Below the pieces are notes generated by a model. The model had not been told where the DNA came from. It saw only the letters and a program-made list of their open reading frames with translations, and searched no databases. The translations under genes were made by a program, and so were the position numbers. 6,272 nucleotides of DNA from an uncultured Bacteroidaceae bacterium (GTDB lineage Bacteria; Bacteroidota; Bacteroidia; Bacteroidales; Bacteroidaceae): NCBI GenBank assembly GCA_934426255.1, contig CAKRYD010000048.1, positions 1-6,272 on the forward strand, in the 5' to 3' direction. Within the stretch, counting starts at the first letter, position 1; every line of letters starts with the position of its first letter. Below are positions 1 to 5,998 of this stretch, piece by piece.

Positions 1-2739
1 GCTCGGCTCTATGCGATAGTTCTTGAAACCACACTCGGTAATCACTCCGGCCTGGCTTATCTGAGGCCACTTGACGGGTATGCCGAGATAGGGATCACTG
101 CTGCCCCAACGGCCGGGTCCTACAAGTATGTAGTTGCGGCCTTCGTCACAATAACGCCGGTTGATTTTCTCTATGTCGTAAGCTATCAATTGATTGTTCA
201 TCTGACTGAACTGGTCGCTCTTTACGTAGACTACATCTGTTATGTCTGAAACTATGCCATGCCCAAGCGAACTGTCGGACTGAAGAATGGTTGACTGGCG
301 GGGAACCAAAGTGAGATCTTCGTCGAGCACCTCTTTGTTGTCGACTATCGGACGTATCTGCAACAGGTAGAAAGTGGCCTGACGATTGTCGTTGTCGAAA
401 CGCACGGCAAACTCTATCTCTACAGGCCGTCCCATCTCTTTCTGCCCTATGGCAAGCAACTGGTCGATGGTTGAGGCAACGGGGAACACGTCGTGCTGAA
501 GTATGTTGACAAATGACACTATCTTCCTTCCCCCGTCATAGTAACCGTCGCGAATAACCTGGTCATAGGGGTCGAACGTTGACGAAATAAACTTCAACGT
601 TCCATCCTCATCAGCATCCTTAAGGTTGAGCTTCAGCAGGTTGAATCCGTCGTTCACCGTAAGCTCCTTATCCATACTGGCAAGGTCGAGAGCATAGAAT
701 TGGGTCTGCGTTTCGCGCAAGGCAAGGTCGAGAGTACTCATCTGCAACACACTGTGTGGGTGACGTGGAGAGAAATGTAGTGTACGACCTCCATCAACAA
801 TGTACTTGCCCAATCCCAGAGCTATGTCGGCAATGCCATCCTCGGCCTTTTCATCACCGATGGGATAAAAGTTGAGCGAACGTGCAACCCCCGACATGTT
901 GGGATAAAAACGTCCGTTGTGAGCCGTGCCCACTGCCTCTTGAATGACTACAGCCATCTTTTCCTGATCTATCAAATTGGAAGTTGCCTGCATGTAAGTC
1001 TTGCTTTGGCGGAAAAAGGTCGAGGCATATACAGCCTTGACAGCAGAACAAACGGCATCCAATTGCTTTTGGGGATCGTCGGTCTTCGGCACCATATAGG
1101 TGGAATATACGCCTGCAAAAGGTTGGTAATGTGAGTCTTCCAACATGCTGGACGAGCGCACTGCAACAGGCCCCTGCACAACTTCCATCAACGCCATCAC
1201 GTCACCACGCACCTCAGAGGGCAGGCGAGCATTTAGGAATGCGTGCAGTATCTCTTCGTCGTCTATATCCTGGAGGGCTATGGGATATAGATTGTTAGCC
1301 TCCATAAAGCGGTCAAAGATGTCGGTACATATCACAACGGTGCGGGGTATGTCTACACTCAGATTGTCGGTATCAAGCGAAGGATAACGCTTGATCATGC
1401 TGCCCATAAAGGCCAGACCGCGGCCCTTGCCGCCGAGCGAACCGTTGCCGATGCGTGCAAAATTGCTGTATTCATCGAAACGGTCGCGAAGGTAAATGGC
1501 GATGGTTCCCGTATTCTTCATCCTGCGGTATTGCACTATCAGATGGAATATAAGCCGGCGCGCCTCGTCAAGATTCTTATATTCACTCACATCTATTCTC
1601 TGCAATATCTCGGCCGGCGGAAACATAGCACGCGAATAAAAGAAACGCGAAAAATGGTTCTGCGACAAATGATAGACAAGAGAGTCGTCGGGAATGTCGT
1701 TGATCTTATGCTGCAAATCACGAAGGTTGCGAATACGCATAATCTCCTTCCGCGACAACGGATTGATGATGACAAAGTCTCCAAAGCCGAAATGCAGGCT
1801 TACTTCACGCTTAAGTTCCTGAGGATAGTTCTTGGACTGCTTCCAAATGAAGGCAGCATTAAGCTGTTGGGCATAAGTGGCATTCGTAGTGTCGGACGAT
1901 TCCAGAATGAACGGCACAATCATCCCCGTGCGCCTCACATACTGACCAAACTTGAAGCCGGCATAAGGGTCTTTCTCTCCGCCATTGTTGATGCTCATAT
2001 CCGACACAATGCCAAGGATATGCTCCTTATAACGCTCAAAAGTCTCTACTGCTTCTTCATAATTACGCGCAAGAAGTATCTTGGGACGGCCGCGCATACG
2101 CAAATGACGCTGGTGGTCGTTCAGCGCTTCTTTTGAAAACTCCAGGCTCTGCTCAAGCACAAACTTGTAGAGATGGGTAAGCGTGGATGAATAAAAACGC
2201 ACCGAATCCTCAACGAGAAGTATTATCTGCACACCGGCCGTTTCGGTGTCGGCCGGAGCATTCATCTTGTCTTCAAGCAGTTTGATAATGGCAAGAAGCA
2301 ACTCTGTATTGCCCAACCAGCTGAACACATAGTCTATGGCACTCATGTCGGCCGTGGCCACCCTACGGCTCACCTCCTTGGAAAACGGTGAAAGCACCAC
2401 AATAGGTATGGCAGGATAAGCCGACTTGATATCGGATGCCACGGCAAAAATGTCACGATGATCCATATTGGGCATACAGATGATCAGCTCAAAGTTGCGG
2501 CGGCCGAGCATCTCAAGAGCTTCTTCCTTGGTGGAAACCTGGGTGAAACGCGGCGGCGAACTGAGGCTGAGCGAATTATATTCATTGAAAATCTGCTCAT
2601 CGACACGGCCGTCATCCTCAAGAATAAAGGAATCGTAGCGCGAAGCAACTATAAGGATATTATAAATGCGCTGGTTCATCAAATCGGCAAAGGCCGTATC
2701 ACGCAACGCAAGTTTTTTCAAATCAGGTATATTGCCCAT
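1..2739 (-). CDS. Receiver-like/PEP-pyruvate-binding (PPDK_N) domain protein, 3' end cut by window
   Basis: The reading frame is open for 913 codons from the ATG at 2739 to the window edge, so the C-terminus is missing. An in-frame TGA lies immediately upstream (2742-2740), which fixes this ATG as the earliest start. Residues ~26-155 form a receiver-like fold with Met where the phosphoacceptor Asp is expected (FELIICMPNMD, 83-93). Residues ~170-305 form a second receiver with E177/D178, D247 and K300 in the expected places. Residues ~425-800 match the PPDK/PEP-synthase ATP-grasp domain: glycine loop GNGSLGGKGRGLAF (431-444), VRSSSMLEDS (527-536), FAGVYSTY (541-548), EIEFAV (774-779) and LQIRPI (793-798). 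A further conserved-looking block, GPGRWGSSDPYLGIPVKW, spans 874-891. Relatives are commonly annotated as PEP/pyruvate-binding or phosphoenolpyruvate synthase; from memory, Bacteroidota homologues are roughly 1000 residues, so about 80-100 are probably missing. No GGxxSH-type phosphohistidine motif or PEP-utilising barrel is visible, so true PEP synthase activity is doubtful. GC content looks higher than in the neighbouring genes. It is probably transcribed from its own promoter. Confidence 0.87.
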   Translation of the reverse strand, partial: MGNIPDLKKLALRDTAFADLMNQRIYNILIVASRYDSFILEDDGRVDEQIFNEYNSLSLSSPPRFTQVSTKEEALEMLGRRNFELIICMPNMDHRDIFAVASDIKSAYPAIPIVVLSPFSKEVSRRVATADMSAIDYVFSWLGNTELLLAIIKLLEDKMNAPADTETAGVQIILLVEDSVRFYSSTLTHLYKFVLEQSLEFSKEALNDHQRHLRMRGRPKILLARNYEEAVETFERYKEHILGIVSDMSINNGGEKDPYAGFKFGQYVRRTGMIVPFILESSDTTNATYAQQLNAAFIWKQSKNYPQELKREVSLHFGFGDFVIINPLSRKEIMRIRNLRDLQHKINDIPDDSLVYHLSQNHFSRFFYSRAMFPPAEILQRIDVSEYKNLDEARRLIFHLIVQYRRMKNTGTIAIYLRDRFDEYSNFARIGNGSLGGKGRGLAFMGSMIKRYPSLDTDNLSVDIPRTVVICTDIFDRFMEANNLYPIALQDIDDEEILHAFLNARLPSEVRGDVMALMEVVQGPVAVRSSSMLEDSHYQPFAGVYSTYMVPKTDDPQKQLDAVCSAVKAVYASTFFRQSKTYMQATSNLIDQEKMAVVIQEAVGTAHNGRFYPNMSGVARSLNFYPIGDEKAEDGIADIALGLGKYIVDGGRTLHFSPRHPHSVLQMSTLDLALRETQTQFYALDLASMDKELTVNDGFNLLKLNLKDADEDGTLKFISSTFDPYDQVIRDGYYDGGRKIVSFVNILQHDVFPVASTIDQLLAIGQKEMGRPVEIEFAVRFDNDNRQATFYLLQIRPIVDNKEVLDEDLTLVPRQSTILQSDSSLGHGIVSDITDVVYVKSDQFSQMNNQLIAYDIEKINRRYCDEGRNYILVGPGRWGSSDPYLGIPVKWPQISQAGVITECGFKNYRIEPS

Positions 2740-2763
2740 TCAACTCTTTTACTTGTGTAATTC

Positions 2764-2793
2764 TTATCCGAAAGGTCTCTCTATGCCATCCAT
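2764..2793 (-). other. Possible 9-codon leader ORF upstream of the PPDK_N gene
   Basis: Between the predicted promoter and the ATG of the large gene, the minus strand carries ATG at 2793, eight further codons and TAA at 2766-2764 (peptide MDGIERPFG). A second ATG four bases downstream, in another frame, meets TAG after two codons. There is no clear ribosome binding site, and the peptide has no run of one amino acid as in classical attenuators. It may be chance; it is listed because it sits inside the presumed 5' untranslated region. Confidence 0.2.
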
Positions 2794-2820
2794 CACTCAA
2801 TGAGCAAGGACGACAAGACG

Positions 2821-2850
2821 CGAAATTAGTAAAATCTTTCTATAATGAAC
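2821..2850 (-). promoter_or_regulatory. Candidate Bacteroidota sigma-ABfr promoter for the PPDK_N gene
   Basis: On the minus strand, TAATTTCG (2828-2821) matches the Bacteroidota -7 consensus TAnnTTTG at all but one base. A weak -33-like GTTC lies at 2850-2847, with an 18-base spacer between them. Transcription would start near 2815, leaving a 5' leader of about 75 bases. The element lies in the only sizeable intergenic gap of the window (156 bp), just where a new transcription unit would be expected. The -33 match is poor, so the call rests mainly on the -7 box and position. Confidence 0.5.
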
Positions 2851-2895
2851 GGTAAGGCAGGTACTTTTTCATGAGAAGCAAGCATATGCAGGGCA

Positions 2896-3537
2896 TTATT
2901 CCTTGCACCAAGTCAGTACATAGTCGGGTGTACATATATAATGTACCGGCAAAGGATAGCAAAACCCCTTGTTCAGACAAGCGGCACGCGTACATCCTTC
3001 ACCTGACAAGCTGAACGGTACAATGCGAATGCCGTGCATATAGTCGAGCACAGCCATATCAAGACACTTGAACACACTTTCTTTCATGCTCCAAATGACG
3101 AGCGGATACCATGTGGCATCATCGCCGGAAAGAGACACACAGGACGCTTCGGACGGATGGACAACATGCGAAACTACTCGGTCTATACGATGAGAAAAAG
3201 CCTCAATGTCGACACCTACATGCCTGTACGGATGAACGGCCAGGCAAACAAAACGGTCAGTATGCGATATGCTTATCCTGCTATCACTGCCATCCAGATA
3301 AGGTTCGCCGCTGACCCGGTAGCGAATAGAGACATCCTTGCCTGCTGCAACACGTAGCAAGGCTCTCACGGCAAGCCACTCAAGCTGTCTCTTTTCACTT
3401 TTGAAACGCTTCTCTGCCTCTTTCTTCAAACACAAATCAAAGTCACCTGCCAATCGACATAGCTCAACTGCAGTTTCTTCCAGCTTCCATACGTATATAC
3501 GTATGCCATCCTTCACATCTTTATAAAACAGAGACAT
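2896..3537 (-). CDS. Sfp-type 4'-phosphopantetheinyl transferase
   Basis: The 213-residue product should transfer the phosphopantetheine arm from coenzyme A to a conserved serine of an acyl or peptidyl carrier protein in the cytoplasm. The signature motifs are in order and spacing: GEPYL (77-81), SISHT (89-93), VGVDIE (107-112) and WSMKESVFK (149-157). D110, E112 and E153 are the expected Mg2+ ligands, and K157 ends the WxxKExxxK motif. The length suits the Sfp superfamily and is well above the ~120 residues of AcpS. Ten cysteines (positions 27, 36, 98, 133, 158, 182, 187, 193, 202 and 211) are many for a cytoplasmic enzyme of this size. The ATG at 3537 follows an AT-rich stretch without a clear ribosome binding site. 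It lies 40 bp after gldE, probably as the last gene of the operon. No carrier protein or synthase is nearby, so its substrate cannot be read from context; it might serve fatty-acid, aryl-polyene or peptide synthesis encoded elsewhere. Confidence 0.93.
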   Translation of the reverse strand: MSLFYKDVKDGIRIYVWKLEETAVELCRLAGDFDLCLKKEAEKRFKSEKRQLEWLAVRALLRVAAGKDVSIRYRVSGEPYLDGSDSRISISHTDRFVCLAVHPYRHVGVDIEAFSHRIDRVVSHVVHPSEASCVSLSGDDATWYPLVIWSMKESVFKCLDMAVLDYMHGIRIVPFSLSGEGCTRAACLNKGFCYPLPVHYICTPDYVLTWCKE

Positions 3538-3577
3538 TATATATATGTGCTACAGGGCAACGGAGTAAATAAAGGCA

Positions 3578-4819
3578 TTACTCGCTCTGAACTTCGTCTT
3601 CTCCCGTTAAACTGGTGTCTTCAACGGTCACTTTCACCTTGGATATGTGACGCTCATCCACTTCCAGTACTTCAAAATCAAACTGCTTGAAGCGAATGGT
3701 CTGATGCTTACGGGGGAAATCACCAAAAAGGTCAAGCAACAGTCCGGCAATGGTATCCGCATCGCCTTCTGCATCATCAAAAAAAGTACTGTCAATGTCA
3801 AACAGCTTGCAGAAGTCCTGTAAAGAAGTCTTGGCATCAAAGATATACTCATTGTCACTCAAAGCAACATAAGGACGGCGGTCATCATCATACTCATCAT
3901 TGATTTCTCCGACAATCTCTTCTATAATGTCCTCCAAGGTTACAATGCCCGACACACCGCCATACTCATCGATGACTACGGCAATATGCACTTTTTTGCT
4001 TTGAAACTCGCAAAGCAAATTGTCAATCTTCTTTGTCTCAGGTACTGACAGTTGCGGACGAATCAGAAAGGACCACCTAAACTTGTCCGACTTTCCCAGA
4101 TAAGGCAACAGGTCCTTTATGTACAAGACTCCCACAATATTGTCTTTCGTACCCGAATAGACCGGAACACGCGAATAGCTGTCTTCCGAAACAAGGCGCA
4201 AGACCTCCTGAAACGAAGTCTTGATGTCAAGATCCACAATATCCAACCGGCTTGTCATGATATCCTTTACCGTCTCATTGCGGAATTGAAGTATACCTTT
4301 CAGAAGGTTTTCTTTCTTATACTTGGGCTTCTTGTTAGCCAGACCTAACTTATTGTCTTCTATGCGAAACGTTGCAATATTGCGCGCTATAAACCTGCTC
4401 AAAAACTCATAGGCAAAACGAAACAGCCTGCTTGCAAAGAGCGAGCCACAGCTCCTCGCATGGCTATTCTTATGGGAATGTGCACAATAGACGTTTATCG
4501 CAGCAGCAATACATACAATAATATATAAGGAAAACCCGGCCAATAACAGGCCGTAACCTGACAAATTCGCCGCAGGTAGGCACAAAGACACGGCAATTAT
4601 CCATGCCAACGCCACTAAAATACGCCCCAATAAGACAGGAACATCATTAGTTACAAAAAACAAGTTCTTAGGTTCGTCATTCTTGCCGGCCTTCATGACA
4701 GGTCCGAACATGCTGTCGAGGCGCTCCTGTGTATCCAAGCCAAACATATAGGCACGACAAAACAAATAATCTGCCGTCAACAAAAGCAACACACATAAAG
4801 ACAAATATACCGGAAGCAT
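3578..4819 (-). CDS. gldE: GldE-like CNNM/CBS/CorC-HlyC membrane protein
   Basis: The 413-residue protein has an N-terminal membrane part with hydrophobic segments at about 3-22, 60-84 and 88-112. A tandem CBS pair follows: CBS1 ~184-240 (TVKDIMTSR, SRVPVYSG, GVLYIKDLL) and CBS2 ~250-306 (HIAVVIDEYGGVSGIVTLED). A CorC/HlyC C-terminal domain spans ~318-400 and ends in an acidic tail. This layout is that of CorC/GldE proteins: CBS pairs bind adenine nucleotides, and the family is tied to divalent-cation transport or, as GldE, to gliding/type IX secretion in Flavobacteriia. The ssb-gldE order supports the GldE label, but no gldD follows, as it does in Flavobacteriia; a transferase gene comes instead. 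The membrane domain is degenerate: I find no ASExA-like motif after the first helix and no NNxxN-like motif in the second. The start is firm, because the stop codon of ssb lies in the same frame only one codon upstream of ATG 4819. A gliding role is unproven, since most Bacteroidales do not glide. Confidence 0.85.
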   Translation of the reverse strand: MLPVYLSLCVLLLLTADYLFCRAYMFGLDTQERLDSMFGPVMKAGKNDEPKNLFFVTNDVPVLLGRILVALAWIIAVSLCLPAANLSGYGLLLAGFSLYIIVCIAAAINVYCAHSHKNSHARSCGSLFASRLFRFAYEFLSRFIARNIATFRIEDNKLGLANKKPKYKKENLLKGILQFRNETVKDIMTSRLDIVDLDIKTSFQEVLRLVSEDSYSRVPVYSGTKDNIVGVLYIKDLLPYLGKSDKFRWSFLIRPQLSVPETKKIDNLLCEFQSKKVHIAVVIDEYGGVSGIVTLEDIIEEIVGEINDEYDDDRRPYVALSDNEYIFDAKTSLQDFCKLFDIDSTFFDDAEGDADTIAGLLLDLFGDFPRKHQTIRFKQFDFEVLEVDERHISKVKVTVEDTSLTGEDEVQSE

Positions 4820-4822
4820 GAC

Positions 4823-5218
4823 TTAATGATCCTGTTGCAAACCATCATTAGCCGCTTCACCGACACGCTTGCCGTCATTGGGAAACGAAAATATTTCCAC
4901 CTTGTCGGCATAGATTTCAGTAACGTAGCGCGTTATGCCTTTTTTATCCTCGTATGAACGGCTGCGGATTTTACCCTCAACATAAACCTTGCACCCCTTA
5001 CGCACATATTGCTCAATGCGTCGTGCAAGGTTATTCCACGCCATCACGTTGTGCCACTCCGTATGGTCGGGCACTTGCGTTCCGTTCTGAAGCGTATAGC
5101 CTCTATCGGTCGTTGCAAGAGGAAATGTGGCTACAACCATATTTGCATCCAAATACCTCACATCGGGGTCCTTGCCGACGTTGCCCAACAATATGACTTT
5201 GTTCAGTGTAATGGCCAT
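4823..5218 (-). CDS. ssb: Single-stranded DNA-binding protein (SSB), short-tailed
   Basis: The 131-residue protein is a bacterial SSB that coats single-stranded DNA in replication, recombination and repair. The OB fold covers residues ~3-110: NKVILLGNVGKDPDVRY (6-22), VATFPLATTDRG (29-40), TEWHNVMAWNNLA (53-65), KVYVEGKIRSRSYEDKKG (77-94) and YVTEIYADKVEIF (98-110). After the fold only about 20 residues remain, ending in DGLQQDH. There is no Gly/Pro/Gln-rich linker and no acidic DDxPF-type tip, the usual docking site for partner proteins. The Bacteroidota genes I recall in this setting encode a longer tail. The ATG (5218-5216) directly abuts the TAG of the DUF4293 gene, so translation is probably coupled; gldE starts three bases after the ssb stop. 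A second, full-length ssb elsewhere in the genome is possible but cannot be seen here. Confidence 0.95.
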   Translation of the reverse strand: MAITLNKVILLGNVGKDPDVRYLDANMVVATFPLATTDRGYTLQNGTQVPDHTEWHNVMAWNNLARRIEQYVRKGCKVYVEGKIRSRSYEDKKGITRYVTEIYADKVEIFSFPNDGKRVGEAANDGLQQDH

Positions 5219-5626
5219 CTACCTGATTCTATCGGCGGCACGCACCATTTTCTCGTCTTTCAAGATAGCTCTGCGCGCCATGATATTGAAAAAGGCGGCA
5301 ACAAAAGGAAGAAACACCATAATGTTTCCGGCAAAGAAACACGATGATGCCATATAAGAGCTGACACCTACAAGCAAGTATGCCAGCAAGATAAGCAACG
5401 AAGACCACCGTGCCAGCTTGGCTTGACGCAAGCGGTTCTTGAACAGGAATATAGTTATTGCCGACACAATGGCTGCCACCAAAGTCAGCACGCCAAAAGA
5501 CAGGGCCTCCCAACTTCCGCACACACCATCCTTACTGCCGATGACGCAGGACAGACCATAGACAGCACTGATTGTCAGCAATACCGTTGCCAGCAACAGG
5601 TATACGGTTTGGATTCTTTGAATCAT
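5219..5626 (-). CDS. DUF4293 family four-helix membrane protein
   Basis: The 135-residue integral membrane protein has unknown function. It begins MIQRIQTVYLLLA, typical of the DUF4293 family of Bacteroidota, and ends in the family's charged tail (RRAILKDEKMVRAADRIR region, within 118-135). Four hydrophobic segments are seen at about 7-29, 39-62, 73-95 and 100-116. Positive residues cluster in the middle loop (63-73) and at the C-terminus, which predicts both on the cytoplasmic side, with the N-terminus inside as well. C27 and C36 lie in or near the first outer loop and could pair. The gene begins 8 bp after rpoZ and its TAG touches the ssb start codon. This position between rpoZ and ssb suggests co-expression with housekeeping genes but does not reveal its job. 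Confidence 0.85.
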   Translation of the reverse strand: MIQRIQTVYLLLATVLLTISAVYGLSCVIGSKDGVCGSWEALSFGVLTLVAAIVSAITIFLFKNRLRQAKLARWSSLLILLAYLLVGVSSYMASSCFFAGNIMVFLPFVAAFFNIMARRAILKDEKMVRAADRIR

Positions 5627-5634
5627 ACGTCCAT

Positions 5635-5973
5635 TTACTTGTCGAAACGATCTCGTTCCTCTGCCGGGTTGCGGAAATAGATTTTACCCTCAAGGAATTC
5701 CTGCTCGGCAATCAAAGTCGGCTTGGGCATACGTTCGTAATAGCGGCTAATCTCTATTTGTTCACGGTTCTCGAACTCTTCATCCAAAGAATCGTTTTTC
5801 GTTCCAAATTCACGAAGTTTATTAGCTAAGTCGTTTTTGATTTCGCTTGTTATCTGATTGGCCCGCTTGCTCATTATGACAACACTCTCATAAATATTGC
5901 CTGTAGGCTCGCTAAAATCCATCAGATTGTGCGTCACTGTAGTTGTAGGCGCATTGGTTTTTTTGTAATTCAT
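5635..5973 (-). CDS. rpoZ: RNA polymerase omega/Rpb6-type subunit
   Basis: The 112-residue protein matches the Bacteroidota form of the omega subunit, which binds the beta' subunit and helps RNA polymerase assemble. The omega/Rpb6 core is visible as GNIYESVVIMSKRANQI (25-41), corresponding to the 'N-aromatic-E ... RA-Q' motif that contacts beta'. The lineage-specific part follows: NREQIEISRYYER (69-81), MPKPTLIAEQEFLEG (82-96) and KIYFRNPAEERDRF (97-110). This extension is longer than Escherichia coli omega would predict and typical for the phylum. In many bacteria omega also helps form a (p)ppGpp site; I cannot judge from this sequence whether that site is kept. The gene starts 25 bp after bamD and ends 8 bp before the DUF4293 gene. 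There is no strong Shine-Dalgarno sequence before ATG 5973, as is normal in this phylum. Confidence 0.9.
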   Translation of the reverse strand: MNYKKTNAPTTTVTHNLMDFSEPTGNIYESVVIMSKRANQITSEIKNDLANKLREFGTKNDSLDEEFENREQIEISRYYERMPKPTLIAEQEFLEGKIYFRNPAEERDRFDK

Positions 5974-5998
5974 CGTTTATGTCAATATAATATAGTTC

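Noticed and set aside
679..734. A 14-base direct repeat (GGCAAGGTCGAGAG) at 679-692 and 721-734.
   Set aside because: The copies are in frame and both encode an LDLA motif in adjoining parts of the same domain; short, two copies only, most likely chance or codon bias.
854..1181. Overlapping minus-strand frames with Cys- and His-containing translations.
   Set aside because: They are other frames of the same strand as the PPDK_N gene, whose own frame there carries the conserved FAGVYSTY and following residues.
1531..2136. Open frame of 201 codons on the plus strand.
   Set aside because: It is entirely antisense to the well-supported PPDK_N gene; its translation has no recognisable motif and a composition typical of a shadow frame.
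2458..2760. Open frame of 100 codons on the plus strand, ending in the intergenic gap.
   Set aside because: It lies antisense to the conserved N-terminus of the large gene and shows no domain or promoter of its own.
2796..2804. Small inverted repeat CTCA-A-TGAG in the leader of the large gene.
   Set aside because: Four-base arms with a one-base loop cannot form a stable hairpin and there is no T-run, so it is neither a terminator nor a convincing operator.
2851..2895. Possible terminator after the phosphopantetheinyl transferase gene.
   Set aside because: I found no GC-rich stem followed by a T-run on the minus strand; the 8-base palindrome GCATATGC alone is insufficient.
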